DNA from: an uncultured Geobacteraceae bacterium
Lineage (GTDB): Bacteria; Desulfobacterota; Desulfuromonadia; Geobacterales; Pseudopelobacteraceae
NCBI GenBank assembly: GCA_903876875.1
Contig: CAIRBT010000185.1
Span: forward strand, 1 to 43,592
Direction of reading: 5' to 3'
DNA: 43,592 nucleotides
In this document: in pieces, positions 1-9,479 of the stretch
How the letters are laid out: each line of letters starts with the position of its first letter
Position numbering within the stretch: the first letter of the stretch is position 1
The notes under the pieces: model-generated
Databases searched by the model: none
The model's input: only the letters and a program-made list of their open reading frames with translations
Told to the model about the DNA's origin: nothing
Position numbers and translations under genes: made by a program

Positions 1-739
1 CCCCGCCGGTGGTAAAATTCGGAAAGCGGGTGAGGTAGCGCATTTCTGCGTCACGCAGCATAATCGAACCGGTACGCCCCACGTTGGCCTTTGCCAACTC
101 CTTACTCAGCCTGTCCAGATCAATACCACCATAGACAACACCGAGAAACTCCCCCCCACTCCCGGTGATCCGTTGGGCAAGATAGATGGTGCGGATGCCG
201 CTCAGCGCATCCCGAACCGGATGGGAGAAATATAATTTCCGGTCAAGGGAATTTTTGATACTCTGGAAAAAACTGCTGTCCGATACGTTCAGCTGTTCCC
301 CCGCCTTGAGACCGTAAAGAACGGTGCCGTTGGCATCGGCAAGACGAAACAGATCGGAGTGCCCCACCAGAATCCCGGCCTGTTGGGCAAAATAGTGAGC
401 CACCTCACCCGGTGGCAGATACTGACTGTTTTTCAGGTGGGGATATTCGGCGGCCATACCATTCACCACAGACTCGATGACCCCGAGATCACCCTTGATG
501 GTATTTTGAAGCAGGGTAACCCCATTGGTGGCCTGCTCGGTGGCCTGGGCCATGAAGTGGGAATGGCTGTAGGTAATGAAACCGGCGGCAGCAACTGCAA
601 AAATACACACAACCGCCAACCAGCTCAGGATGAGCTTGCGGCGCAGGCGATGCAATTCCCCCGTGAGCGGAGATGCTCCCGTCAGGGAAACGGCCTGCCG
701 TACCCCCGGAGGAGTACTCTGATCGACGAATCGGAACAT
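1..739 (-). CDS. Membrane sensor protein with dCache domain, C-terminus cut by window edge
   Basis: The reading frame opens at ATG 739, with AAGGG six bases upstream, and runs off the left edge after about 246 residues. One hydrophobic segment (residues about 37-57) follows a basic stretch. After it comes an extracytoplasmic region that looks like a dCache_1 ligand-binding fold, with the typical 'VVYGGIDL' and 'GRTGSIML' strands. Such domains usually precede a kinase, GGDEF or methyl-accepting output module, but that part lies outside the window, so the output is unknown. The start is 11 bases after the stop of the upstream response regulator gene, so it is very likely the third gene of that operon and may provide the sensory input. 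The frame was read by hand. Confidence 0.75.
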   Translation of the reverse strand, partial: MFRFVDQSTPPGVRQAVSLTGASPLTGELHRLRRKLILSWLAVVCIFAVAAAGFITYSHSHFMAQATEQATNGVTLLQNTIKGDLGVIESVVNGMAAEYPHLKNSQYLPPGEVAHYFAQQAGILVGHSDLFRLADANGTVLYGLKAGEQLNVSDSSFFQSIKNSLDRKLYFSHPVRDALSGIRTIYLAQRITGSGGEFLGVVYGGIDLDRLSKELAKANVGRTGSIMLRDAEMRYLTRFPNFTTGG

Positions 740-750
740 CGAATGCCCTT

Positions 751-1389
751 TTAGGAACCGAGACTATGCTGCACGCTGTATTTAATAATATCGGCAGTTG
801 TCCTGAGATTAAGTTTTTCCAACACGCGGGACTTGTAGGTACTGACCGAACTAATACTCAATTCAAGTTCCCGTGCTATTTCGGTGAGGGTAAACCCTCT
901 GGTCATCAAACAGACCATCTGATACTCCCGCTCCGACAGGGTTTTCAAGGAGTCCTGGGAATCAGTGGCAAAACTGGGGGTATCTTCTAGGAGTTCCGCC
1001 TGACTGGTACTGATACACTTTGCACCGCTCAAGGCCCGTTCTATGGTAGCCTTGAAGACGGACGTACTGCTCCCCTTGTTGACATAGCCACTGGCACCGG
1101 CACGCAGTGCCCGCACGGCATACTGTTCCTCCGGATGGGAACTCAGCACTACAATGGGCAGAGAGGGCTTCATTTTTCGTAACTGTTTGAGGATTTCAAG
1201 TCCCGAAGTATCAGGAAGGTTGATATCCAGCATGACCAGGTTATAGCTGCGACGGGTCACCATCTCCAGAGCTTCCTGCCCGGTCACCGCCTCCTCAAAG
1301 CTGAGCTGGCCGGAGAGCAGGCGGTTCAGGATATTCATGGCCCCTTCCCGAAACAGCGGATGATCATCAACTATCAGTAGGGAAAGCAC
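751..1389 (-). CDS. NarL/FixJ-type response regulator
   Basis: This 212-residue protein has an N-terminal receiver domain with acidic residues D8/D9, phospho-acceptor D55 and K105. A C-terminal GerE/LuxR helix-turn-helix follows (about residues 148-208, 'LSEREYQMVCLM' through 'LEKLNLRTTADI'). It should be phosphorylated by the histidine kinase encoded immediately upstream and then bind DNA. The start is GTG at 1389, two bases from the kinase stop at 1391, with a GGGGGAA Shine-Dalgarno overlapping the kinase end, so translation is probably coupled. All expected receiver residues are present. Its targets are unknown; the palindrome in front of the kinase gene (3059-3086) is one candidate site. 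Confidence 0.92.
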   Translation of the reverse strand: MLSLLIVDDHPLFREGAMNILNRLLSGQLSFEEAVTGQEALEMVTRRSYNLVMLDINLPDTSGLEILKQLRKMKPSLPIVVLSSHPEEQYAVRALRAGASGYVNKGSSTSVFKATIERALSGAKCISTSQAELLEDTPSFATDSQDSLKTLSEREYQMVCLMTRGFTLTEIARELELSISSVSTYKSRVLEKLNLRTTADIIKYSVQHSLGS

Positions 1390-1390
1390 G

Positions 1391-3025
1391 TTACGATTCC
1401 CCCAGGGGGAGCGTAAGACGAAGCACCGTCCCTACCCCCGGCATGCCATTAACCAGAAGGGTGCCCCGACAACTTCTGGCCCGTTCCCCCATGCCCATCA
1501 TGCCGTAAGAGGTTGCCGCCACCAGTTGCTGTTCCGTAATACCACAGCCATTATCAGAGATTTCAAGGATCAGCTCCCCGTCCCTTTCGCAGAGTGACAG
1601 GGCAACCTCGGTGGCACCGGCATGGCGGACAATGTTGGTAAAACTCTCCTGTATAATGCGAATCAGTGCCGTTGACCGCTGTTTATCCAGATGATCCACA
1701 TGGTTATTGAGCATGACAAAGCATTCGATACCGCTGTATTTTCTAAACTCATGAACCTGCCACTCAATGGCCGCCGTGAGCCCGACGCTGTCGAGCAGGG
1801 GGGGCCTGAGGTTACCGGCCAGGCGCCTGATGGTCTCAATCGCCTGGTCAGTATTCTTCCATAACCGATCCAGTTGGGGCTGTACCTCTGCCATGCCGTT
1901 CTGCTCCATGAGGGATTCAATGCCCAACTTTATTATGGAGAGAGATTGTCCCAAATCATCATGAATATCCCGGGAGATGGCGATACGCTCCTCCTCGATG
2001 GCCGTATGCAGATGTTCATGGAGTGCCCGATTGTTCTCCAGGGCGATGTTGAGTTTTTCCTCATTTTGCACCCGATCACTGATGTCCCGAATGGCTGCCA
2101 CGTACACCATCTGCCCATGGTACTCAAAGCGATGGGCTGATATCTCCACCGGAAACCGGCTGCCATCTTTTCTGACATGCCAGCGTAACGGGAAATAGGC
2201 ATTCTCCTCCTGGAGAACTTCCGCAGTATCAGCGGCATCGGCTGAAAGACCGGCAAACGTCAAACCAAGAATCGCTGCCCGCGAGTAGCCATACATGGTG
2301 AGTCCGGCACTGTTGACATCGAGAAGGGAGCCGGTGCCGCACTCGATCAAGAGCACCCCGTTCAGATTCATTTCAAAGAGATGTTCATAACGTTCTTCAC
2401 TACTTTTCAGGGCATCTTCCGCCAGCTTGCGGATGGTGATCTCCTTGACAACCACAATGTGGCACAGCTGGTGAGCATCATCCATCACCATGTTGGAAAC
2501 CACGAGACTCAGCCAGATGACCGAACCGTTGGCGTGGAGACAGCGAATCTCTTGGGTAAAATCACAGAGATTTCCCGAAGCAAGCTGACCGAATTTACCG
2601 TTACAGGTGTGACGCCCTTCGCGGTGAATGAGCGTTAATACATCGACACCGGTCAGCTCCCCCTTTGAATAGCCGAGCAGGGTACAGAATTTTTCGTTAA
2701 CCCTACCGATACATTGATCGTCCGCCCGCACCAGCGCAATACCAACACCGCACCGTTCAAACAACAGCTCAAAATGCTCTTCGCTTACTTTGAGTGCCTG
2801 TTCAAACCCTCTCTTCTCCGTCAGTTCGGCATTTATCCGGGATAGTTCATCATTCTGCATCTCCAGTTCGATCTGATGCAGTTGCAGTTCATGGAACTGA
2901 CGCACCATGTCGTGAGAGGAGAGCGGAGACGGCGCAACCCGCTCCATGGCATGCAGATGGCTCTCTGCCCGCCGTCGCAAACCGCTTTCAAAGGCACTTT
3001 TTTGTGACTCTGGATTCTCTTTCAT
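1391..3025 (-). CDS. Soluble PAS-PAS sensor histidine kinase (HisKA_3 family)
   Basis: The kinase has no obvious membrane segment. It starts with a helical region rich in Glu/Gln ('HQIELEMQNDEL'), then two PAS domains (about residues 80-205 and 205-325), a HisKA_3 dimerisation helix with 'RDIHDDLGQSL' (His about 355), and a C-terminal HATPase with the N-box around 'ESFTNIVRHAG' and G1 box 'DNGCGI'. HisKA_3 kinases typically partner NarL-type regulators, and one is encoded directly downstream. ATG 3025 was chosen because AGGGA lies just upstream. An in-frame ATG at 3055 would add ten residues, but it sits directly behind a perfect hairpin and has no ribosome binding site. The PAS ligands are unknown. 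Confidence 0.9.
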   Translation of the reverse strand: MKENPESQKSAFESGLRRRAESHLHAMERVAPSPLSSHDMVRQFHELQLHQIELEMQNDELSRINAELTEKRGFEQALKVSEEHFELLFERCGVGIALVRADDQCIGRVNEKFCTLLGYSKGELTGVDVLTLIHREGRHTCNGKFGQLASGNLCDFTQEIRCLHANGSVIWLSLVVSNMVMDDAHQLCHIVVVKEITIRKLAEDALKSSEERYEHLFEMNLNGVLLIECGTGSLLDVNSAGLTMYGYSRAAILGLTFAGLSADAADTAEVLQEENAYFPLRWHVRKDGSRFPVEISAHRFEYHGQMVYVAAIRDISDRVQNEEKLNIALENNRALHEHLHTAIEEERIAISRDIHDDLGQSLSIIKLGIESLMEQNGMAEVQPQLDRLWKNTDQAIETIRRLAGNLRPPLLDSVGLTAAIEWQVHEFRKYSGIECFVMLNNHVDHLDKQRSTALIRIIQESFTNIVRHAGATEVALSLCERDGELILEISDNGCGITEQQLVAATSYGMMGMGERARSCRGTLLVNGMPGVGTVLRLTLPLGES

Positions 3026-3058
3026 GGCTTCCCTGGTTTTGACACATACCAACATCGA

Positions 3059-3086
3059 CTCAGGGCGTATGACTATACGCCCTGAG
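3059..3086. repeat. Perfect 12-bp inverted repeat before the PAS kinase operon
   Basis: The arms CTCAGGGCGTAT and ATACGCCCTGAG are separated by four bases (GACT). There is no T-run on either side, so this is not a standard intrinsic terminator. On the minus strand a TTGACA sits at 3104-3099, and a TATAGT overlaps the loop region at 3077-3072, although the 21-base spacing is long for sigma-70. An operator for a dimeric regulator is the simplest reading; an RNA hairpin in the leader is an alternative. Confidence 0.6.
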
Positions 3087-3210
3087 TTCTCCGCCTACTG
3101 TCAAGCACCGAAATAACGCGTGCTCATGGAATTCTGCTTAAGTATATCAGTTGTGGAGTGTACTGTATGTAGCAGGATTGCTACAAGAATGATTTTTTGT
3201 GCAGGTTTTG

Positions 3211-3555
3211 TTATCGCACACTGTTTTTGATCGCCGCAACGGTAAGAGTAATAACCTCAGCCAGTTCGGGAAGCTGCTCTCTCGCCGTCTCGAAATCCCC
3301 CCCATGGGAGGCATCTTCGATCTTGAGACAGACGTCACGCAGGGCCGGAGCGGAGATATTGGCAGCAACCCCTTTCATGGTATGTGCCAGAATATGGATC
3401 CCCCCCCTGTCGTCACGTGCAAAAAGAGCCTGGAGGTTATCAAGATAGCTGACCAGCGCGACCATGGAATCTTCAAGGATTGATTCCATGAATTCCGTAT
3501 CATTATCCATGTTTTCCAGCATTTCGTCCTTATTAAACAGTACCCGTTCCGTCAT
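3211..3555 (-). CDS. Free-standing HPt phosphotransfer protein
   Basis: This is a 114-residue, all-helical single-domain protein. The HPt motif 'AHTMKGVAANI' supplies the phospho-accepting His58. HPt proteins pass phosphate between receiver domains of a phosphorelay and act in the cytoplasm. The start lies 12 bases after the stop of the REC-PAS gene (3568-4641), so the two are probably co-transcribed. It closely resembles the C-terminal HPt of the hybrid kinase at 4752-6764 (both contain 'GVAANIS' and 'LPEL' at matching positions), which suggests duplication. No other domain is present. Confidence 0.9.
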   Translation of the reverse strand: MTERVLFNKDEMLENMDNDTEFMESILEDSMVALVSYLDNLQALFARDDRGGIHILAHTMKGVAANISAPALRDVCLKIEDASHGGDFETAREQLPELAEVITLTVAAIKNSVR

Positions 3556-3567
3556 ATATTCCCCATG

Positions 3568-4641
3568 TTATTTCAGTAGCCCCGGCAGTTGTCCCCGGGC
3601 CGATTTACAGTACAATAGCAGGTCGTGAGTCAGGGTACTGGCCTGTGCCGACGCCGTTAATATCATTTTAACATACTCCTGCGATTCCTCCGCCAGCTCC
3701 GGTGCTAGTTTAAGCAACGCCCCATAACCGTTAATCACACTTAAAACATTGTCCAGCTTATGAACCAGCCCCCCCGCCAGACGACCGGTTGGATCCTCTA
3801 CGGCAGTCGGCAGCAGTATTCCGGTCAACTGTTTCTTGACGGTAATATCTTCCAAGGTGATCATATAACTGGCCACCCTGCCACTCTCGTCACAAAGGGG
3901 AGAGATAACGGTATATTCCCAGTAGCTGGCACCATCTTTCCGACGACTGTAGATTTCACCCTGCCAGATTCCACCGGCAGCAATGGTGGCAGAGATGTCA
4001 TGACACAAAGCGGGTAATCCGGCACGCGAATTCAATTCGGCGATACTCTTCCCCACAAACTCGTCGGCTCCATAGCCGGTCAGCGTGCAGAAACTTCGGT
4101 TGGTAAATTCAATAATACCGTTACTGTTGGCAATCACCAGTGCTGACGGGCAGAGTTCAACAATACAAAACAGTTTACGGAAAGCCTCACAAATCGTGTC
4201 GAGCAACCGCTTCTCACCATGCCGCCGTTCAGACTCACCCCGCAGGCGACGGGCACACTCAACAAGCGTGTCTGACAAACTGGTCCGGGTGAACGGTTTT
4301 GCCAGATAGGTATCCACACCAACTTCAATGGCCCGCTTCAAAAGATGCAACTGCTCATAGGCAGAAGCAACGATGATCGGCACGGTGCGATCCTCTTTAC
4401 GGATCTCTTCGGCCATGGCAAGGCCATCCATAATCGGCATATCGACATCTGTTATGACTATATGGGGCTGATGGGTACGGTACTTGTTAAGCCCCTCCGA
4501 CCCATTGCGCGCCGTCAACACCTCTCCGCAGTACCGGGACACCAGCGTACTCCCGACGGCACGGGCAGAGTCATCATCTTCTACATACAAGACAGTGAGT
4601 TTTTTAAGGAACTCCGTATCTGTTGTACAATCACTTGCCAT
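3568..4641 (-). CDS. Receiver-PAS protein with H-box helix but no ATPase domain
   Basis: The 357-residue protein contains a receiver domain (about 12-130, phospho-acceptor D65, K115), a PAS domain (about 155-272) and a C-terminal segment (about 285-345) that resembles a histidine-kinase dimerisation helix. That segment has 'GGLVHKLDNVLSVINGYG' with His294, where related kinases have HDFNN. It then ends, with no catalytic ATPase domain. It therefore cannot autophosphorylate by itself; it may be phosphorylated in trans, act as a scaffold, or be a degenerate kinase. The receiver domain is clearly paralogous to that of 8295-9464 (shared 'KTLTVLYVEDD'-like start and 'ITDVxMPxMDGLAMA'). The HPt gene lies immediately downstream. 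Confidence 0.85.
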   Translation of the reverse strand: MASDCTTDTEFLKKLTVLYVEDDDSARAVGSTLVSRYCGEVLTARNGSEGLNKYRTHQPHIVITDVDMPIMDGLAMAEEIRKEDRTVPIIVASAYEQLHLLKRAIEVGVDTYLAKPFTRTSLSDTLVECARRLRGESERRHGEKRLLDTICEAFRKLFCIVELCPSALVIANSNGIIEFTNRSFCTLTGYGADEFVGKSIAELNSRAGLPALCHDISATIAAGGIWQGEIYSRRKDGASYWEYTVISPLCDESGRVASYMITLEDITVKKQLTGILLPTAVEDPTGRLAGGLVHKLDNVLSVINGYGALLKLAPELAEESQEYVKMILTASAQASTLTHDLLLYCKSARGQLPGLLK

Positions 4642-4679
4642 ACCCCCCCCTCACACGCCTGAAATCGTGTATGAGAGGT

Positions 4680-4685
4680 ATTATA
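4680..4685 (-). promoter_or_regulatory. Possible -10 box for the REC-PAS/HPt pair
   Basis: A TATAAT reads on the minus strand about 38 bases before ATG 4641, in an AT-rich gap. The -35 position 17 bases upstream reads TGATTT, which is a poor match, so the call rests mainly on the -10. Confidence 0.3.
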
Positions 4686-4751
4686 CTATAGATTACCGGT
4701 TAAAATCACCTCTATAATGTAGTTTAGTTACTACGTGCTAAAAAAAAATAC

Positions 4752-6764
4752 TTACACGCCAGAGACATACTTATCGATCACTGCCATGGTACGCTCGGTC
4801 TGTTCCTGTAATTCGGGGAGCAACCGCCGCACCGTTTCAATATCGCCATTTTTCGCCGCATTTTCCACATTCATGGCACAGTCATGGAGCACATAGGCAC
4901 TAATGTTGGCTGCCACCCCCCGCAGGGTGTGGGCTTGACGACGCATAACCGGAAAGTCATCACCGCTTGACAACCGCAGGAGTACCTCAAGCAGCTCCGG
5001 TATCTCCTGAAGAGAGTCATCCAGGATACTCCGCTCAAGATCCCGGTCATCGAGCCGTTCCATAAGATCCGCCTCATCGAAGAGGAGAATCTCAGAAATG
5101 GCCTGGGGGGATATATTGGGCCGTTCCGGGTGCGCTTTGAGATCGACGGCACGGTGGTTAAGCCACTTTTTCAGCAGTCCGGCCAACTTTTCCTTGGTAA
5201 CCGGCTTGACCAGATAATCATCCATACCGGCCTCAAGACAGAGCCCCCGGTCGCTGCTCATGGCATTGGCGGTCACGGCAATGATAGGCAGATTGTGATT
5301 AAGTACCGCCGTCTCCCGGCTCCGGATAATCCGCGTGGTCAGGTACCCATCCATCACCGGCATCATGCAGTCCATCAGCACCAGATCGTAATTGGTAAGT
5401 GCCAAGGCCCGAATGACCTCCACCCCATTGGTAACCACGTCAACCCGATACCCCAGCTTAACAAGCATGCTCTGGGCCACCTTCTGGTTTATGATATTAT
5501 CTTCAGCAAGTAAGATGCGCACCGAATGTTCAGGGCCCACGTCTTTGATCCCCGCAAGCGACTGCTCTGGAAGTGATGCCCCCCCCTCCTTCCCCAGCAG
5601 GTGGGACAGACACTCCTGCAGGTGCCGCTGCCGTACCGGCCGGGTCAGAGTCGCGGCACAGCCGGGCAGTTCACCGTCACGAGGCTGCTCTGTGGCAGAA
5701 ATCACCACCAGTGACGTTTCCATGAGCAATTGTTCCCCGGCTCTTTGGCGGATCCACTCCCTGTCCTCGGCAGAGTCCCGCTGTTCCAACAGAATAATCC
5801 GATAGGGAGCCCCACGGCGAATCCCATCGGCAAACAGCGGCACCGCCTCCCGGCACGAGGCAACAGCTTCAGCTCCATATCCCCACTGGTTCAGCAACGC
5901 CAGCGTATGTCTCCGCCGGGTAGCGTGCTGGTCGATGACAAGCACTCTGGTGCCCATGCCCTTACCGCTTCCCGTGGGGGGTACCGACACTTCAACTGGC
6001 GCACCACCCGGCTTTTCAAAGGGGAGCGTAAACCAGAACAGTGAACCAGAGCCATAACTGCTCGTCACACCAAGTTCTCCCCCCATCAATTCGGCAAGTT
6101 GTTTACTTATGGTTAATCCCAGACCGGTTCCCCCCAGGTTACGGGTGGTGGAGCCATCAACCTGGGCAAAGGGTACAAAGAGTGAATCAAGCTGGCCGGG
6201 AAGAATGCCAACACCGGTATCCGTCACCTCACAGCGCAGGGAAACAACCGATTTATTCTCCTCCACCGGCTTCACGGTCACCACGATGTCACCCGTATGG
6301 GTATATTTGACGGCATTACTCATCAGATTGGTCAACAGCTGCTTAACCCTGACCGGATCACCCAGCAGCCTGGTCGGCACAGACTGGTCAATACAACAGA
6401 TCAGCTCCACCCCCTTCTCAGCTGCTTTCCGGTAATAAAGTTCCACCGTCTCTTCAACGATATCAGTCAAATGAAACTCCGCAATTTCAAGATCGAGCGT
6501 CCCGACCTCTATCTTGGAAAAATCCAGAATATCACTGATCAGCTCCAGCAGGTTATCACCGCTCTTGCCGATTATTTCCGCATAGCCCCGCTGCTCAGCT
6601 GTCAGATCGGTTTCCAGCAGCATATGAACCATGCCGATGATACCGTTCATGGGAGTACGGATTTCATGACCCATGGTGGTGAGAAAGTTATTGTGCCGAA
6701 TTTCCCGACACACTGCAGATTTGTTGGCATCCATCGGAGTACCAGCAACTGAATCAGCTCCCAT
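4752..6764 (-). CDS. Hybrid histidine kinase: HisKA-HATPase-pseudoREC-REC-HPt
   Basis: This is a 670-residue soluble hybrid kinase with almost no sensor region: the H-box 'MGHEIRTPMNG' (His33) begins near the N-terminus. The ATPase domain follows (N150, G1 'DTGVG' 182-186, 'GGTGLGL' 211-217). The first receiver (about 271-390) is degenerate, with 'VIDQ' for the acidic pair and E327 at the phospho-site. The second receiver (about 415-535) is intact (D465, K520). An HPt domain (about 565-665) carries His612. The chain His33 to D465 to His612 forms a complete internal phosphorelay. ATG 6764 was chosen because AGGAGGGGGG precedes it; the frame extends 16 codons further without a ribosome binding site. 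Sensory input must come from a partner, possibly a neighbouring receiver or PAS protein. Confidence 0.92.
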   Translation of the reverse strand: MGADSVAGTPMDANKSAVCREIRHNNFLTTMGHEIRTPMNGIIGMVHMLLETDLTAEQRGYAEIIGKSGDNLLELISDILDFSKIEVGTLDLEIAEFHLTDIVEETVELYYRKAAEKGVELICCIDQSVPTRLLGDPVRVKQLLTNLMSNAVKYTHTGDIVVTVKPVEENKSVVSLRCEVTDTGVGILPGQLDSLFVPFAQVDGSTTRNLGGTGLGLTISKQLAELMGGELGVTSSYGSGSLFWFTLPFEKPGGAPVEVSVPPTGSGKGMGTRVLVIDQHATRRRHTLALLNQWGYGAEAVASCREAVPLFADGIRRGAPYRIILLEQRDSAEDREWIRQRAGEQLLMETSLVVISATEQPRDGELPGCAATLTRPVRQRHLQECLSHLLGKEGGASLPEQSLAGIKDVGPEHSVRILLAEDNIINQKVAQSMLVKLGYRVDVVTNGVEVIRALALTNYDLVLMDCMMPVMDGYLTTRIIRSRETAVLNHNLPIIAVTANAMSSDRGLCLEAGMDDYLVKPVTKEKLAGLLKKWLNHRAVDLKAHPERPNISPQAISEILLFDEADLMERLDDRDLERSILDDSLQEIPELLEVLLRLSSGDDFPVMRRQAHTLRGVAANISAYVLHDCAMNVENAAKNGDIETVRRLLPELQEQTERTMAVIDKYVSGV

Positions 6765-6968
6765 TATCCCCCCTCCTATCGCGTGTGTAGCCATTGTACA
6801 TTTGATAAACAACTAATTATATACTATAAATATACCATTTACCAGACTTTCTGTTATCACCGGTTAATCTCGACATAATTTGAGGAAAGTATCGACTTTT
6901 TTATCGGCATTTGGTACATAGATACACTCCAGAGAGAGTAGTTAATTAAACGTTATCAGGATACGCAA

Positions 6969-8264
6969 TTGAATAATAATACCATTCTTGTTGTGGACGA
7001 TGAGCCTCTCGGCGTCAGGATTCTCTGTCATCATCTCAAAAGAGACTACTCGGTAGTCGTTGCCACCAATGGAGAGGAGGCGCTGCGCATTGCCCGGAGC
7101 GATGTGCCACCTGACCTTATTCTGATGGACGTTATCATGCCCGGCATGACCGGGTATGACGTCTGTACGCTTCTCAAAAATGACCCCAATACGGCCGGAA
7201 TTCCGGTCATACTGGTTACCGGCCTGTCCGAGGAAGCCGATGAAAAACGGGGACTCGACCTGGGTGCGGTGGATTTTATTCAGAAACCGTTTGCCCCCTC
7301 CCTGGTTCGGGCACGGATTCGTAATCAGCTCGAACTAAAAAAATACCGTAACCACCTTGAAATGTTGGTTATTGAACGCACCACCGAGCTTGAACTGAAA
7401 CAACGTCAACTTGCGGAACTTAATAAAGAGCTGGAAAACCGGGTTGCCGAAGAGGTGAATAACAGCCGTAAGAAAGATACGTTGCTCATCCATCAGGACA
7501 AACTGGTTTCCATCGGCTATCTGGCGGCCGGTGTGGCCCATGAGATTAACAATCCCATGGGATTTATCATGAGTAACTTAAAAACCCTCCACAACTTCAC
7601 CAACTCCCTGCGGCAGTATGTGGACGCTGTCCATGAAACAGCCACCGACGAACAGCGTTCCCGAACAGCTGAACTCTATGCGGATCTGGACATACCGTAT
7701 ATACAAGAAGAGTTACCCTTGATCATTGCAGAGACCCTGGAAGGTGCCGAGCGGGTCAAGAATATCGTGCTGGACTTAAAGGACTTTGCCTGCCCGGACA
7801 AGGACTGCATGGATGAAACCGACCTGAATCGTTCTATCCAAAGGGCGGCTAACCTCTTCCAAAGTGAATTGTCACCCATTGCCCATATTACGCTGCAACT
7901 GGGCACCATTCCGCTCGTGCTCTGTAACGCCCAGCAGATAAATCTGGTTATTGCCAACCTGCTCATGAATGCGTCGGAGGCCATTGACGACCATGGCAAC
8001 ATTACGATCACCACCCGGTACGATGGTACGTATGTCTCCATTGATGTCAGTGACACCGGCCACGGTGTCGCCGAAGAGATCCGCGAACATATTTTTGATC
8101 CGTTCTTCACCACCAAGGATGTGGGTAAAGGAGCCGGCTTAGGTCTCAGCATCTGCTACGGCATCATCAAAAAACATGGGGGAGATATCACTCTGGAGAG
8201 TCAACAGGGGGGCGGAACAACATTTACCGTTATTGTGCCGGTTGAGGGGACTGTCTGTGAGTAA
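6969..8264 (+). CDS. Receiver-histidine kinase (REC-coiled coil-HisKA-HATPase)
   Basis: The 431-residue soluble protein has an N-terminal receiver (D10/D11, D54, K107), a charged coiled coil (about 125-175), an H-box '[16 protein letters not shown]' (His191) and a full ATPase domain ending with 'DTGHGV' and '[10 protein letters not shown]'. A kinase with an N-terminal receiver is usually tuned by an upstream kinase or HPt protein. The start is TTG at 6969, preceded by CAGGA; no in-frame ATG gives the complete receiver. The gene is divergent from the hybrid kinase, with 204 bases between starts, and is followed after 30 bases by a second REC-kinase, probably in the same operon. Confidence 0.9.
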   Translation: MNNNTILVVDDEPLGVRILCHHLKRDYSVVVATNGEEALRIARSDVPPDLILMDVIMPGMTGYDVCTLLKNDPNTAGIPVILVTGLSEEADEKRGLDLGAVDFIQKPFAPSLVRARIRNQLELKKYRNHLEMLVIERTTELELKQRQLAELNKELENRVAEEVNNSRKKDTLLIHQDKLVSIGYLAAGVAHEINNPMGFIMSNLKTLHNFTNSLRQYVDAVHETATDEQRSRTAELYADLDIPYIQEELPLIIAETLEGAERVKNIVLDLKDFACPDKDCMDETDLNRSIQRAANLFQSELSPIAHITLQLGTIPLVLCNAQQINLVIANLLMNASEAIDDHGNITITTRYDGTYVSIDVSDTGHGVAEEIREHIFDPFFTTKDVGKGAGLGLSICYGIIKKHGGDITLESQQGGGTTFTVIVPVEGTVCE

Positions 8265-8294
8265 AGGTAGCTCGCTGTCGGGAGGACACTTCAT

Positions 8295-9464
8295 ATGAAA
8301 ACCAATGATCGCTTGGATCAGCAGTATCTGAAAACACTTACCGTGCTCTATGTGGAGGACGATTACGACACCAGAGCCCAGTTCACCGAATTTCTCAGCC
8401 GCCCGGTTGACACTCTGATTACCGCAGAAAACGGCGTGGAGGGGTTGGAGCTGTTTAAGAAGCACCGGCCCGATATTGTCATCACCGATGTCATGATGCC
8501 CCGCATGGATGGCCTGGCCATGGCCCGTGAGATTCATGAGATAAACCCCACGGTACCGATCATCGTCATAACAGCCTTTGAACAGAATGACTATCTGATA
8601 CGAGCGATCAACATTGGCATTGACAAATACGTTACCAAACCGGTCAACAGCTACCTGCTGTTTGCCGCCCTGCTGGAATCTGCCCATCGCCTGCGAGGGG
8701 AACAACAGCTTAAGATTCAGCACGAACGAGATATCCGGGATGCCCGTTCAAAGCAGAATGAAACCATTGCCGTGCTGGCCAGCGGCATGGTGCATGATTA
8801 TAACAACCTGATTCAGACCATTAGTGGCTATGCCTCACTGGCGTTGCAGAAACTGGAAGCGGGCAGTCCAAGCAGGGTCTACCTGGAAAAAGTGGGCACC
8901 TGCACCTCCGATGCCCACGAACTGGGTCGCTTGTTGAACATTATCGGCAATGGCTATACCGACAACACCCGAATCGGGCCGGTTGTCCCCTGTATTATCG
9001 ATACCATTGAGGGTGTGCTGCCGAGTGACACCGTTACCTTCAGCTATGAAGTTCCGGAGCAGCTGCCGGACATAGACTTTTCCGAGCCGTTGATGCAACT
9101 GATTTTTTCCGGATTGGCCATTAATGCGGTGGAAGCCATGCCCCAGGGGGGAACACTCACACTGGCCGTCCAGACGGTCACCCTGTGTCAGGCAGATATG
9201 GTGCCACTGAAGCCCGGTTCCTATATCCATCTCCGTCTCACCGACAGCGGAAGCGGCATTGCCCCGGAAATCCTCCCCACCATCTTTGATCCCTATTTCA
9301 GCACCAAAAAGAAGGGGGAGCAAAGGGGTGCAGGATTAAACCTCGCCCTCTGCCAGGTTGCCATTATGAAAAGCGGTGGCAGCATTACGGCAGAGTCGGT
9401 CGTGGGTGAAGGTACTACCATTCTGGTCTGGCTGCCGGTGCCTGAAGTGGCAGAGGAACAGTGA
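8295..9464 (+). CDS. Receiver-histidine kinase, paralogue of the REC-PAS protein
   Basis: The 389-residue protein has a receiver (E21/D22/D23, D65, K115), an H-box of the HDxNN type ('GMVHDYNNLIQTISGYA', His167) and a C-terminal ATPase domain with 'DSGSGI' and a slightly altered G2 loop ('GAGLNLAL'). Its receiver closely matches the one at 3568-4641, so the two genes probably arose by duplication; this copy keeps the catalytic domain that the other lacks. GGGAGGA precedes ATG 8295. A strong GC-rich hairpin with a T-run (9480-9526) follows the stop and may end the transcript. Confidence 0.9.
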   Translation: MKTNDRLDQQYLKTLTVLYVEDDYDTRAQFTEFLSRPVDTLITAENGVEGLELFKKHRPDIVITDVMMPRMDGLAMAREIHEINPTVPIIVITAFEQNDYLIRAINIGIDKYVTKPVNSYLLFAALLESAHRLRGEQQLKIQHERDIRDARSKQNETIAVLASGMVHDYNNLIQTISGYASLALQKLEAGSPSRVYLEKVGTCTSDAHELGRLLNIIGNGYTDNTRIGPVVPCIIDTIEGVLPSDTVTFSYEVPEQLPDIDFSEPLMQLIFSGLAINAVEAMPQGGTLTLAVQTVTLCQADMVPLKPGSYIHLRLTDSGSGIAPEILPTIFDPYFSTKKKGEQRGAGLNLALCQVAIMKSGGSITAESVVGEGTTILVWLPVPEVAEEQ

Positions 9465-9479
9465 GAGAGTACCGTCACC

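Noticed and set aside
4718-4751. T-rich tract with a short dyad after the hybrid kinase as terminator
   Set aside because: The dyad GTAGT / ACTAC is only five pairs and lies after the T-run in the direction of transcription.
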